DNA of 56,564 nt from Halomonas daqiaonensis (GTDB taxonomy: Bacteria > Pseudomonadota > Gammaproteobacteria > Pseudomonadales > Halomonadaceae): NCBI RefSeq assembly GCF_900109725.1, contig NZ_FOBC01000007.1, forward strand, positions 147,311-203,874. Reading direction: 5' to 3'. Position 1 is the stretch's first letter. Every line of letters starts with the position of its first letter. Below the pieces are notes generated by a model that worked only from the letters and a program-made list of their open reading frames with translations, made no database searches and was not told where the DNA came from. Of the stretch, positions 27,059-37,384 are shown piece after piece. A program made the position numbers and the translations under genes.

Positions 27059-27772
27059 TCAGAATAGCCGTGCCAGCAGGGCCGTCACTGCGGTTTCGAC
27101 TCGCAGGATGCGCGGGCCCAGGTGGATGCCCTTGCAGCCTGCGGCTAGCAACTGCTCCACTTCCCAGGGGATGAAGCCTCCCTCCGGTCCCACCAGCAGC
27201 AGCACGGGCTCGTCGAGGCCGCGGGGGCAGTCCCCCGGCATGCCGGGATGGGCCACCAGGCCCCTCCGGTCAGCCAGCAGGCTCGGCAGCTGGTCCTCGA
27301 CGAAGGGGCGAAATCCCTTGGCCAGAGTCACTTCCGGCAGCCGGGTATCGCGGGCCTGCTCCAGGCCAAATACCAGGTGGCGCTGGATCTTATCATCACC
27401 GAGTTCCGGCGACTGCCAGTAGCTCTTCTCCACGCGGCGGGTATTGAGCAGGGTGATGTGCTTCACGCCGAGCGCGGTGACGTGCTCCAGGGTGCGTGCC
27501 AGCATTCGTGGGCGGGGCAGGGCGAGCACCAGGTGCACCGGCAGTGGCGGCGGCGGGCCCTGGTTCAGGGCAGCGATATCGAAGAGTGCCTCATCGTCGC
27601 TCAGGGCGAGCAGCTTCCCGCGCCCCAGGCACCCTCCTTCAATGCCCAGCGTCATGAGGTCGCCGGGTCTAGCCCCGTGCACCTCGCGCAGGTGGGCCAG
27701 GCGCCGCGGGTCGTGGACCCGGACCAGGCGGTCGTTCTCGATGTCATCGGGAGAGAGCAGGATCAGGTTCAT
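27059..27772 (-). CDS. rsmE: 16S rRNA (uracil-1498-N3)-methyltransferase
   Basis: SPOUT methyltransferase of 237 residues that modifies U1498 in helix 44 using SAM. An N-terminal PUA-like domain (HLREVHGARPGDLMTLGIEG) precedes the SPOUT domain with LLVGPEGGFIPWEVEQL and LGPRILRVETAVTALL. The start at 27772 (MNLILLSPDD) was chosen over the 34-codon upstream extension because it matches the family N-terminus. It converges with the protease gene with a 6-bp gap. Confidence 0.93.
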   Translation of the reverse strand: MNLILLSPDDIENDRLVRVHDPRRLAHLREVHGARPGDLMTLGIEGGCLGRGKLLALSDDEALFDIAALNQGPPPPLPVHLVLALPRPRMLARTLEHVTALGVKHITLLNTRRVEKSYWQSPELGDDKIQRHLVFGLEQARDTRLPEVTLAKGFRPFVEDQLPSLLADRRGLVAHPGMPGDCPRGLDEPVLLLVGPEGGFIPWEVEQLLAAGCKGIHLGPRILRVETAVTALLARLF

Positions 27773-27811
27773 GACGCCTCGCCGCGTTGGAGACTGAATG
27801 ATGGCTATGCC

Positions 27812-27839
27812 TTGCATGGATGGTGTCGCGGTGCACAAT
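27812..27839 (+). promoter_or_regulatory. candidate promoter of phaR
   Basis: TTGCAT (27812-27817), 16-bp spacer, CACAAT (27834-27839), 46 bp before the phaR GTG. PhaR proteins are often autoregulatory; no PhaR-type operator was identified. Confidence 0.4.
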
Positions 27840-27885
27840 GGCCGTACAGGGGCAGCCGCCCCTTCGTATAACAAGGAGCAGCGCC

Positions 27886-28350
27886 GTGCGCGTGATTCGC
27901 AAGTATGCCAACCGCAGGCTCTATGATACCGAACAGAGCCGCTACGTGACCCTCGAGGATCTGCGCGGCCTGATCATCGACGAGGTGCCCTTCCGCGTGG
28001 AGGATGCCAAGAGCGGCGAGGATCTTACCCGCACCATCCTGCTGTCGATCATCATCGAACAGGAACAGGCCGACGGTGATGCGCAGGTGTTTTCCAACGA
28101 CCTGCTCGCCCAGTTCATCCGTGTCTATGACATGGCCCAGCCCTTGCCCCTGTCCCGTTATCTGGAGCAGGGCACCAAGCTGATGCTCGAGCAACAGCAG
28201 CGCGTGCAGGACCAGTGGCAGCAGGCCATGCGACACTCGCCCCTGGAGTTCATGCGCGAGCTGACCGAGGAGAACATGAAGTTCTGGCAGAAGACCATCA
28301 ACCAGGCGGATTCCTCGGACGAGGACGACAAGGGTAGCGGCAAGCCCTGA
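27886..28350 (+). CDS. phaR: polyhydroxyalkanoate synthesis repressor PhaR
   Basis: 154-residue DNA- and PHB-binding regulator that controls phasin and PHB granule genes. The N-terminal PHB_acc_N domain has RVIRKYANRRLYDTEQSRYV and LTRTILLSIIIEQEQ. The C-terminal part is a glutamine-rich helix ending in an acidic tail. The start is GTG 27886, with AAGGAG upstream; further upstream frame is not PhaR-like. No phasin or synthase gene is in the window. Confidence 0.9.
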   Translation: MRVIRKYANRRLYDTEQSRYVTLEDLRGLIIDEVPFRVEDAKSGEDLTRTILLSIIIEQEQADGDAQVFSNDLLAQFIRVYDMAQPLPLSRYLEQGTKLMLEQQQRVQDQWQQAMRHSPLEFMRELTEENMKFWQKTINQADSSDEDDKGSGKP

Positions 28351-28420
28351 GCGGCGTATCGGGTGAGTTTCTGACATAATGCCGCGATGTTTCTGGCACG
28401 GTTGTGAGGTAGTACAGCGG

Positions 28421-29716
28421 ATGAAAGTCCTGATCATCGGCGGCGGCGGCCGCGAACACGCCCTGGCCTGGAAGGTCGCCCAGTCCCCCCGGGTGGCGAC
28501 CGTCTTCGTGGCCCCCGGCAATGCCGGCACCGCCCGGGAACCGGGTCTCGAGAATGTCGACATCGGCGTCTCCGACCTGGCGGGCCTGGTGGCCTTCGCC
28601 CGGGAGCAGGGTGTGGCGCTGACCATCGTCGGGCCCGAGGCGCCGCTGGTCGAGGGCGTGGTCGACCGCTTCCGCGAGGCGGGCCTGGCGATCTTCGGAC
28701 CGACCGCCGGCGCGGCACGGCTCGAGGGCTCCAAGGCCTTCTCCAAGGATTTCCTGGCTCGTCATGCCATTCCCACCGCCGACTACCGCACCTTTACCGC
28801 GGTCGAGCCGGCCCTCGCGTATCTCGAGGAGAAGGGCGCACCCATCGTCATCAAGGCCGATGGCCTGGCCGCCGGGAAGGGCGTCTTCGTCGCCGTGACC
28901 CTTGACGAGGCCGAGGCCGCGATCCGTGACATGCTGGAGGCCAACGCCTTCGGCGATGCCGGGGCCCGGGTGGTGATAGAAGAGTTCCTCGAGGGCGAGG
29001 AGGCGAGCTTCATCGTCATGGTCGATGGCGAGACGATCCTGCCCATGGCCACTAGTCAGGACCACAAGCGGGTCGGCGACGGCGACAGCGGCCCCAATAC
29101 TGGCGGCATGGGCGCCTACTCCCCGGCGCCGGTGGTTACCGAGGAGGTCTTCGAGCGCATCATGGCGCGAGTCATCCGGCCCACGGTGCGAGGCATGGCC
29201 GAGGAGGGGCATGCCTATACCGGCTTCCTCTACGCCGGCCTGATGATTGACGCCGACGGCAACCCCAAAGTGATCGAGTACAACTGTCGCTTTGGCGATC
29301 CCGAGACCCAGCCGATTATGCTTCGCCTGCGTTCCGATTTCACCGAGCTGTGCATGGCCGGAGCCCGCGGTGAACTGGCCGGCTATGCCTGCGACTGGGA
29401 CCCACGTGCCGCGGTGGGCGTGGTGCTGGCTGCCGGTGGCTACCCGGGCAGCTACCGCAAGCATGACCCCATCGCGGGGCTCGATGCCGCCGAGGCCATC
29501 GGCTGCAAGGTCTTCCATGCCGGCACCGCCGAGGATGGTGAGGGTCGAGTGGTTACCGCCGGGGGTCGGGTGCTCTGCGTCACCGCCCTGGGCGAGGGCG
29601 TCGGGTCTGCCCGCGACCTGGCCTACCGGGGCGTGGCCGAGATCGCCTGGCCCGGTATGCTCTACCGCCGCGATATCGCCCATCGGGCCATCGCGCGGGA
29701 ACGGTGTGACGCCTGA
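28421..29716 (+). CDS. purD: phosphoribosylamine-glycine ligase (GAR synthetase)
   Basis: ATP-grasp enzyme joining glycine to phosphoribosylamine, second step of purine synthesis. 431 residues: MKVLIIGGGGREHALAWK, GPEAPLVEGVVDRF, the ATP-grasp KADGLAAGKGV, GGMGAYSPAPVV and EYNCRFGDPETQ. ATG 28421 was preferred because the 14-codon extension above is not conserved. purH, the usual neighbour, is not here. Confidence 0.96.
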   Translation: MKVLIIGGGGREHALAWKVAQSPRVATVFVAPGNAGTAREPGLENVDIGVSDLAGLVAFAREQGVALTIVGPEAPLVEGVVDRFREAGLAIFGPTAGAARLEGSKAFSKDFLARHAIPTADYRTFTAVEPALAYLEEKGAPIVIKADGLAAGKGVFVAVTLDEAEAAIRDMLEANAFGDAGARVVIEEFLEGEEASFIVMVDGETILPMATSQDHKRVGDGDSGPNTGGMGAYSPAPVVTEEVFERIMARVIRPTVRGMAEEGHAYTGFLYAGLMIDADGNPKVIEYNCRFGDPETQPIMLRLRSDFTELCMAGARGELAGYACDWDPRAAVGVVLAAGGYPGSYRKHDPIAGLDAAEAIGCKVFHAGTAEDGEGRVVTAGGRVLCVTALGEGVGSARDLAYRGVAEIAWPGMLYRRDIAHRAIARERCDA

Positions 29717-29751
29717 CGGCGTGCGGTACCGGCACAACGAGATCAGGAGCG

Positions 29752-30189
29752 ATGATGGAGCGTGTCAGACTGAGTTTTCCCGTGGATGATGTGATGCACC
29801 GCCATCCGCTGACGGTACGTATCACTGACATGAACTACGGTCGTCACCTGGGCCACGATGCGCTGGTGTCGCTGCTGCACGAGGCTCGCGTGGCGGCGCT
29901 CGCCTCGCGGGACCTTCACGAGTGGGACCTGGGCGGCTATCCCTGCGTGGCGGCGGATCTCGCCGTGCAGTACCAGGCCGAGACGCGCTGGCCCGATGCC
30001 CTGGTGGTGGAGACGGCCATCCCCGAGCCGGGACGCAAGGCCATTGGCATCTACCATCGCATCCTGCGCGAGGCTGATGGTACAACGGTGGCCACGGCGC
30101 GCATCAACTTGATGCTGGTCGACCCGCAAAACGGACGACCGGTCGTGATCCCCGCCGACGTGCGGGATGCTCTGGCAGGAGCGAACTGA
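29752..30189 (+). CDS. acyl-CoA thioesterase, hotdog (4HBT/YbgC-like) fold
   Basis: 145 residues with the pattern of 4-hydroxybenzoyl-CoA-type thioesterases: RITDMNYGRHLGHDALVSLL, the central helix, CVAADLAVQYQAETRWPDAL and TVATARINLMLVDPQNGRPV. The usual catalytic Asp position reads as Asn in DMNYG or Asp just before it. AGGAG lies before ATG 29752; a second ATG follows directly. Its stop shares a base with the prkB start (TGATG). Confidence 0.8.
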   Translation: MMERVRLSFPVDDVMHRHPLTVRITDMNYGRHLGHDALVSLLHEARVAALASRDLHEWDLGGYPCVAADLAVQYQAETRWPDALVVETAIPEPGRKAIGIYHRILREADGTTVATARINLMLVDPQNGRPVVIPADVRDALAGAN

Positions 30190-31061
30190 TGTCCCGGGAG
30201 TATCCGATCATCGCCCTGACCGGCTCTTCCGGTGCCGGCACCACCACGGTGAAGCGTACCTTCGAGCGTATGTTCGCTCGGGAGTCCGTGCATGCCGCCT
30301 TCGTCGACGGCGATGCCTTCCACCGCTATACCCGGCAGGAGCTGGCGCGGATCATCCTCGACGAGCCCGAACGCAAGGACGAACTCTCCCATTTCGCCGT
30401 GGAGGCCAACCTGCTCGACCGGCTGGAGGTGCTGTTCCAGGAATACGGCGAACATGGCAATGGTACCTCCCGTCACTATATCCATGCCGAAGACAAGCAG
30501 ATGATCGAGGCCGGCTATCAGGTGGGTACCTTCACCGAATGGCAGCCGCTGCCCTTCGGCACGGACCTGCTGTTCTACGAGGGCCTGCACGGGGGGCTGG
30601 TCACCGCCGAGCTCGACATCGCTCGTCACGTGGACCTGTTGGTGGGCGTGGCACCGACCATGAACCTGGAGTGGATCCAGAAGATCGATCGCGACATGCG
30701 CCACCGCGGCTACTCCCAGGAGGCGGTGATCGATACCATCCTGGGGCGCATGAACGACTATGTACGCTATATCCAGCCACAGTTCTCGCGCACCCACATC
30801 AACTTCCAGCGGGTGCCCACGGTGGATACCTCCAACCCCTTCGAGGTGCAGGACATCCCTATCGACGCCGAGTCCTTCGTGGTGATCCGCTTCCGCGACC
30901 CGGCCACGGTAGACTTCCCTTACCTGCTGGCGATGATTCAGGATGCTTTCATGAGCCGTCCGCACACCCTGGTGGTGCCCGGATCACGGCTGTCGCTGGC
31001 CATGGAGCTGATCCTGGGGCCGCTGGTCCGCCACCTGCTCGCCCAGCGGCGCTTTCGTTGA
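30189..31061 (+). CDS. prkB: phosphoribulokinase-family protein PrkB
   Basis: 290-residue P-loop kinase of the phosphoribulokinase/uridine kinase superfamily. Walker A is ALTGSSGAGTTTVKRTF; other blocks are VDGDAFHRYTRQEL, HYIHAEDKQMIEAGYQVGTF and LLFYEGLHGG. It is the short proteobacterial PrkB type found in many heterotrophs without a Calvin cycle; its physiological substrate is not settled. No RuBisCO or other Calvin gene is in view. Coupled to the thioesterase upstream. Confidence 0.88.
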   Translation: MSREYPIIALTGSSGAGTTTVKRTFERMFARESVHAAFVDGDAFHRYTRQELARIILDEPERKDELSHFAVEANLLDRLEVLFQEYGEHGNGTSRHYIHAEDKQMIEAGYQVGTFTEWQPLPFGTDLLFYEGLHGGLVTAELDIARHVDLLVGVAPTMNLEWIQKIDRDMRHRGYSQEAVIDTILGRMNDYVRYIQPQFSRTHINFQRVPTVDTSNPFEVQDIPIDAESFVVIRFRDPATVDFPYLLAMIQDAFMSRPHTLVVPGSRLSLAMELILGPLVRHLLAQRRFR

Positions 31062-31091
31062 ACCCAGCCCCGACCGAGAGGAATGACTCCC

Positions 31092-31433
31092 ATGGATTGC
31101 CTGTTCTGCAAGATCATTGAGCGCGAGATTCCCGCCGATATCGTCTACGAGGACGACGCGGTGCTGGCCTTCAACGACATCAATCCCCAGGCACCGACCC
31201 ATATGCTGATCGTGCCCAAGCAGCATATCGCCACCCTCAATGACATCGAGGAGGGCGATCTGGCGCTGGTCGGCCGGTTGCAATACACCGCAGCGAAGCT
31301 GGCGGCGGAGAAGGGCTTCGCCGATGAGGGCTACCGGGTGGTGATGAACTGCAACGACCAGGGTGGCCAGACCGTCTTCCATATTCACATGCACCTGATG
31401 GGCGGACGTCGCTTCACCTGGCCGGCTGGCTAG
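31092..31433 (+). CDS. hinT: HIT-family purine nucleoside phosphoramidase (HinT-like)
   Basis: 113-residue nucleotide hydrolase with the HIT triad in VFHIHMHLMGGRR and the N-terminal DCLFCKIIEREIPADIVYED. The cysteines before KII are the form seen in many bacterial HITs. The start at 31092 fits GAGAGGAA about 11 bases upstream; ATG 31083 would overlap the ribosome-binding site. It acts on adenosine phosphoramidates, possibly including lysyl-AMP. Confidence 0.9.
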   Translation: MDCLFCKIIEREIPADIVYEDDAVLAFNDINPQAPTHMLIVPKQHIATLNDIEEGDLALVGRLQYTAAKLAAEKGFADEGYRVVMNCNDQGGQTVFHIHMHLMGGRRFTWPAG

Positions 31434-31505
31434 CCGGCGCCCTGCGGCTCGCGCCGCGCGCAACCGGGCTTTTGACGCATCGGATGCCTTCTCGAGAGAC
31501 ATGCC

Positions 31506-32144
31506 ATGACCCTTTCCCGCACCGACAACCTGATCCACCAGTTCGATACCGTGTTGAGGACCCTGGTGCCCCACGCGGCGGCGCCCTCGCGTCCCTCGCC
31601 GGCCACCGCGGATATCCACGATGCGCCGATGAGCGATGAGGAGCGTCGACACGCCGCCGGGCTGATGCGCATCAACCATACCGGCGAGGTGTGTGCCCAG
31701 GCCCTCTATCAGGGCCAGGGACTCACCGCCAAGCTGCCGGAGGTGCGCGGCCAGATGGAGCAGGCCGCTCAGGAGGAGATCGACCATCTGGCCTGGTGCG
31801 ATGCGCGGCTGCAGGAACTGCATGACCGGCCCAGCCTGCTCAACCCGCTGTTCTATGCGGCCTCCTTCGGCCTCGGCGCCACCGCTGGCGTCGTGGGTGA
31901 CCGGATAAGCCTGGGTTTCGTGGCTGCGACCGAGGAGCAAGTCGGCCACCACCTGGAAGATCACCTGGTCAAGCTGCCGCCGGTCGATCAGCGCTCACGG
32001 GCGGTGCTGCGCCAGATGGCCATCGACGAGGCCCACCATGCCCAGCTGGCTCTGGAGGCCGGTGGTGCCCGTTTCCCTGCCCCGATCAAGCTGGGCATGA
32101 AGCTGATGTCGAAGGTGATGACCAAGAGCGTCTACAAGCTTTGA
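31506..32144 (+). CDS. coq7: Coq7-type demethoxyubiquinone hydroxylase
   Basis: 212-residue di-iron membrane-associated monooxygenase that adds the last hydroxyl of the ubiquinone ring, replacing UbiF in many gammaproteobacteria. The iron ligands lie in [39 protein letters not shown] and [21 protein letters not shown]-like turn and a hydrophobic segment [19 protein letters not shown] provide membrane contact. A heptamer repeat array begins at the base after the stop. Confidence 0.93.
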   Translation: MTLSRTDNLIHQFDTVLRTLVPHAAAPSRPSPATADIHDAPMSDEERRHAAGLMRINHTGEVCAQALYQGQGLTAKLPEVRGQMEQAAQEEIDHLAWCDARLQELHDRPSLLNPLFYAASFGLGATAGVVGDRISLGFVAATEEQVGHHLEDHLVKLPPVDQRSRAVLRQMAIDEAHHAQLALEAGGARFPAPIKLGMKLMSKVMTKSVYKL

Positions 32145-32179
32145 AAGCGCCAAGCTACAAGCGCCGAGCGCCAAGTCGC
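32145..32179 (+). repeat. degenerate heptamer array directly after coq7
   Basis: Reading from the first base after the coq7 TGA: AAGCGCC, AAGCTAC, AAGCGCC, GAGCGCC, AAGTCGC, five units of a 7-bp period with consensus RAGCGCC. This is the complement-orientation match of the GGCGCTC array at 32316-32391. The period fades beyond 32180. Confidence 0.65.
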
Positions 32180-32239
32180 CCTTCGGGCAGCGACAAGCGC
32201 CCAGCCGCTCAGTGACGGGCGGCAGGTGTCGAGGAAGCA

Positions 32240-32284
32240 AACGAGCAACCCCGCGGATGTCGAGTCCGGCGGGGTTGCTTCGTT
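32240..32284. terminator. bidirectional terminator between coq7 and osmC
   Basis: GCAACCCCGC (32245-32254) pairs with GCGGGGTTGC (32269-32278), and the flanking AACGA and TCGTT extend the stem past a one-base bulge. It serves two convergent genes. T tracts are short on both sides. Confidence 0.65.
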
Positions 32285-32315
32285 GACGTCAGCATTGGCA
32301 GTGACATCATCCTGC

Positions 32316-32391
32316 GGCGCTCGGCGCTCGGCGCTCGGCGCTCGGCGCTCGGCGCTCGGCGCTCGGCGCTCGGCGCTCGGCGCTCGGCGCT
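32316..32391 (+). repeat. GGCGCTC tandem array, 10.9 copies
   Basis: Ten perfect GGCGCTC units (32316-32385) plus a six-base partial unit. The last bases are shared with the osmC stop codon, so in the sense direction of osmC the array GAGCGCC runs directly on from TAG. Perfect identity of the units implies recent expansion. Confidence 0.97.
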
Positions 32392-32809
32392 ACTCTTCGA
32401 CAATGGTAAAGGAGTGGGTCATCTCGACCCCGCCCTTGACCAGCATGATCGAGGCGCTGCAGTACTTCTCGGCGGAGAGCTCCACGGCACGCGCCACCTG
32501 CTTCTCCTTCAGCCCCTTGCCGGTGACGGTGAAGTGCACGTGGATCTTGGTGAACACGCTGGGCACGGTGTCGGCGCGTTCGGCTTCGAGGCTGGCCACG
32601 CAGTCGGTCACCGGGGCGCGGGATTTCTCGAGGATCTCCAGCACGTCGAAGGAGGTGCAGGCGCCCATGCCCATCAGCAGCATCTCCATGGGCCGCGGGC
32701 CGGTGTTGCGGCCGCCGTGGTCGGGTGGGCCGTCGATCACCACGCTGTGGCCGCTACCGCTCTCGGCGATGAATTGACGACCATCAGTCCATTTCACGCT
32801 GGCTTTCAT
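32390..32809 (-). CDS. OsmC/Ohr-family protein
   Basis: 139-residue OsmC-like protein with the two reactive cysteines in GMGACTSFDVLEIL and SAEKYCSASIML. The family comprises thiol-dependent organic hydroperoxide reductases; this sequence is nearer the YhfA-like OsmC subgroup than Ohr. Begins MKASVKWTDGRQFIAESGSG. Its 3' end adjoins the heptamer array. Confidence 0.88.
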   Translation of the reverse strand: MKASVKWTDGRQFIAESGSGHSVVIDGPPDHGGRNTGPRPMEMLLMGMGACTSFDVLEILEKSRAPVTDCVASLEAERADTVPSVFTKIHVHFTVTGKGLKEKQVARAVELSAEKYCSASIMLVKGGVEMTHSFTIVEE

Positions 32810-32861
32810 GATGCAGGCATCCTTACTCGGTTCTCAGGCAGCTTGCTCGGGTCTGATCCGT

Positions 32862-32944
32862 CGACAAGCCTGCGGGGAGGCGCTGTGAATACATCCTTGT
32901 ACGCTACCGACGCCGTCCATGGCGTAGGACCTCCCTTACGGCTT
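32862..32944 (+). repeat. dispersed palindromic element, copy 2 (short form)
   Basis: Same architecture as copy 1: outer stem ACAAGCC 32862-32868 with GGCTTGT 32938-32944, middle stem GGGAGG 32873-32878 with CCTCCC 32928-32933, apical ACGCC 32908-32912 with GGCGT 32919-32923. It lies in the 217-bp gap between osmC and murU, both on the minus strand. A run of 32 bases (32881-32912) is identical to copy 3. Confidence 0.85.
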
Positions 32945-33026
32945 GTCCCCGGCGTCCCTCGCTCCGGAGGCTGCTACTAGGGTGATCAAGCGAAGGCAGT
33001 CAGCATAGCAGCTGCGGCTCCTATGC

Positions 33027-34711
<1,685 letters not shown>

Positions 34712-34840
34712 CGTCCTCTGGCTCCTTCTGTGAGAAAAGCGGGTGCAGTTGACGGCCCCGTGAGGTCCCCGCATGCTGAGTTCCCGACATCGTCGGCGAT
34801 GGCAGGGCCCATGCCGGCAGGACAGGCCGGACGCGGCCTG

Positions 34841-34846
34841 TATAAT
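34841..34846 (+). promoter_or_regulatory. candidate -10 element of lptD operon
   Basis: TATAAT, 32 bp before the lptD ATG, with no good -35 match 17 bp upstream (CAGGAC at 34818). Conserved lptD operons often use sigma-E or sigma-70 promoters; no sigma-E site was recognised. Confidence 0.35.
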
Positions 34847-34878
34847 ACCGATTCACCCCGCCGAGGACATCGTGGAGC

Positions 34879-37326
34879 ATGGGCAAGCGACTCTTGTGGA
34901 CATGGACGGCCCTGGCAGGCCTGGCCTGTACCGGCCTGGCGAGCGGGCCCCTGGTGGCGGCGCCGCCCGAGTCGCTGTCGGCAGACCAGCTGGACTGGCA
35001 GCCCTGGGGTGACGATCGCCCCGCCGGCGCAGTGTGTCGCGGTCATTACGTGATGCCAGACTACCGGCTACCGCCGCCGCCCGGCGAGAAGGTCGCCAGC
35101 GAGTCCGACCGCGCCGACTACGGAGAAGATGGCGAGACGACCCTGGGGGGCGAGGTGCTGCTGCGCCGCGGCGAGGCTCAGCTCGAGGCGCCGAGGGTGC
35201 GCGTGCCCGGTAGCCGCGAGACCGCCTATGCCGAGGGGCCACTGACACTGCGCGACAGTGGCCTGCTGGTACGTGGTGACGCCGCCGAACTCTCGCTGAA
35301 CAGCGATGCCGCCAGCATAGACAGCGCTCACTACGTGGCGCATGAGCAGCGCCTGCGCGGCGATGCGGTGCGTCTGGCACGCCTTGAGGATGGCCGCTAT
35401 CGCCTCACCGAGGCGAGCTTCACCACCTGTGAGCCGGACAGCGACCTCTGGCGTCTGGTGGGCAGCGACATCCTGCTCGACCGCGAACGTGGCGTCGGTA
35501 CCGCGACCCACGCTCGGCTGGAGGTGGGCAAGGTGCCGGTCTTCTATTGGCCCTGGGTGCGTTTCCCCCTCGACGAACGTCGCCAGACGGGTTTCCTGTG
35601 GCCGACGATCGGCCTTTCCAACGATTCGCTGGACTATACCCAGCCCTTCTACTGGAACATCGCCCCCAACCATGATGCCACGCTGACGCCGCGCTGGATC
35701 AGCGACCGCGGCCTGCTGCTGGGCGGCGAGGTCCGCTACCTCTTCTCGCAGGATGCGGGGCAGTTCGAGGGGGCCTATATCGCCGATGATAGCGCGGCGG
35801 GGGATGATGCATCCGACGCCTCGGACCTGGAGAACGGCGATGCTCGCTGGTACCTCGATTATCGCCATGCGGGACGCTTCGATGCCCGCACCCGCTACCA
35901 GTTGCGCTACGGGGCGGCCAGCGACGGACGCTACTTCGAGGACTTCGGACGCGGCTTCGGCGAGGGTGATACTGCCAGCATGCCACGGCTTGCCCAGCTC
36001 GATCATCGTGGCGACGTCTGGCAGCTGCAGGCCAGGGCTCAGGGTTACCAGAAACTCGACGACCCGTTGCTCGACCGCGACAAGCCCTTCTACCGGCTGC
36101 CCAGTCTGACCGCCAATGCCCGCTGGTCACAAAACAACGGCTTCTATCAGCAGTGGCTCTCCAATGTCACCCATTTCTGGCGAGACGTGGATGAGACTCA
36201 GGTGTCCATTCGCGAGGCGGCCAACGGAACCCGTCTGCATCTATCGCCGGCCACGGGCTGGCGCTTCGATGAGCCCTGGGGCCACCTGGAGCCGCGCCTC
36301 GAGTGGCTCGCCACCGCCTACCAGCTCGACTACGGCGAGCGAAACACCGAGCGCGACGAGGGCCTGACCCGCAGCGTGCCCGTCGGCACCCTTGATGGTG
36401 GTCTGGTGTTCGAGCGCGAGCTGGAGCTTGGCGGCCGCGGCTATCGCCAGACCCTGGAGCCGCGTATCAACTATGCCTATGTGCCGGCCCGGGATCAGAC
36501 TGAGTTCCCGAACTTCGACACGGCCGAACAGGCCTTTTCCTGGAACCAGCTGTGGTCTCCGTACCGCTTCTCGGGGAGCGACCGGGTGGGCGACCTCAAT
36601 CGCATCTCTCTGGGTCTCGATTCACGGCTGCTGGCAGATGCGAGCGGGCGCGAGCGGCTCTCTGTGGGCGTGGGGCAGGCCTATTACCTGGATAATCGTG
36701 CCATCGACATGGATGGTGATCCCGACAAGTCTGGCCGCGATGATTATGCGAATTTCACTAGTTACTATCGGGCGACGCGAGATCGCTCGCCGCTGGTCAC
36801 CCGGGCTGACTGGCAGCTCACCGATAACTGGCGTTCGCGCTGGCAGTGGCTCTATGACGAGCATCTCGAGCAGACCGAGAGCACCTCGCTGGCCCTGGAG
36901 TATCGCGCCGATGCCGGTCACGTTCTGAACCTAGGCTATCGCTGGCAACTCCAAGGCTTCGACCCGTCCCAGGAAGACGAGGATGTGGTCACCTACAACC
37001 GTGAGGAGGTCGACCTCTCGTTCGCCTGGAAGGCCAGTCGCCGCCTGGACCTGATCGGCCGGCTGCTCTACGACAACACCAACGACCGTGCCCTGGAGCA
37101 ACTGGCGGGTGTCCAGTGGAACGACTGCTGCTATGGTCTGCAGCTGGTCTGGCGTGAGTGGATCGACGACAGCGATACCGCGAACACCATCGAGGATGAT
37201 CTCACCGATCGTGGGATCTTCCTGCGCTTCGTGTTCAAGGGGCTGGGCGGTGTCGGTGGAGAGGCCGACAGCTACTTCGAGGAGGCGATTCCGGGGTATC
37301 GGGCCACCGCCTTCGGCCGGCGCTGA
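34879..37326 (+). CDS. lptD: LPS-assembly protein LptD
   Basis: Outer-membrane beta-barrel that, plugged by LptE, inserts LPS into the outer leaflet. 815 residues: signal peptide to about residue 28, an N-terminal jellyroll/OstA domain, and a 26-strand barrel rich in aromatic and Tyr/Arg residues. The four cysteines that form the inter-domain disulfides in E. coli have counterparts at 53 (AVCRGHY), 184 (TTCEPDSD) and the adjacent pair 750-751 (NDCCYGLQ). First gene of lptD-surA-pdxA-rsmA-apaG-apaH, the order also seen in E. coli. Confidence 0.95.
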   Translation: MGKRLLWTWTALAGLACTGLASGPLVAAPPESLSADQLDWQPWGDDRPAGAVCRGHYVMPDYRLPPPPGEKVASESDRADYGEDGETTLGGEVLLRRGEAQLEAPRVRVPGSRETAYAEGPLTLRDSGLLVRGDAAELSLNSDAASIDSAHYVAHEQRLRGDAVRLARLEDGRYRLTEASFTTCEPDSDLWRLVGSDILLDRERGVGTATHARLEVGKVPVFYWPWVRFPLDERRQTGFLWPTIGLSNDSLDYTQPFYWNIAPNHDATLTPRWISDRGLLLGGEVRYLFSQDAGQFEGAYIADDSAAGDDASDASDLENGDARWYLDYRHAGRFDARTRYQLRYGAASDGRYFEDFGRGFGEGDTASMPRLAQLDHRGDVWQLQARAQGYQKLDDPLLDRDKPFYRLPSLTANARWSQNNGFYQQWLSNVTHFWRDVDETQVSIREAANGTRLHLSPATGWRFDEPWGHLEPRLEWLATAYQLDYGERNTERDEGLTRSVPVGTLDGGLVFERELELGGRGYRQTLEPRINYAYVPARDQTEFPNFDTAEQAFSWNQLWSPYRFSGSDRVGDLNRISLGLDSRLLADASGRERLSVGVGQAYYLDNRAIDMDGDPDKSGRDDYANFTSYYRATRDRSPLVTRADWQLTDNWRSRWQWLYDEHLEQTESTSLALEYRADAGHVLNLGYRWQLQGFDPSQEDEDVVTYNREEVDLSFAWKASRRLDLIGRLLYDNTNDRALEQLAGVQWNDCCYGLQLVWREWIDDSDTANTIEDDLTDRGIFLRFVFKGLGGVGGEADSYFEEAIPGYRATAFGRR

Positions 37327-37384
37327 TTTTCGCCCTCTGGCATTCGCCCCCCTGACATTCGATACGACGAGAGGAAAGAGAGAC

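Noticed and set aside
27248..27871. 207-codon plus-strand frame opposite rsmE
   Set aside because: Shadow of rsmE, glutamine/histidine-rich, without coding character.
32316..32391. CRISPR array
   Set aside because: Units are 7 bp and contiguous with no spacers, and there are no cas genes.
32209..32403. 64-codon minus-strand frame with SAERRAP repeats
   Set aside because: It is the translation of the GGCGCTC array, whose 7-bp period gives a seven-residue peptide repeat; no start signal.
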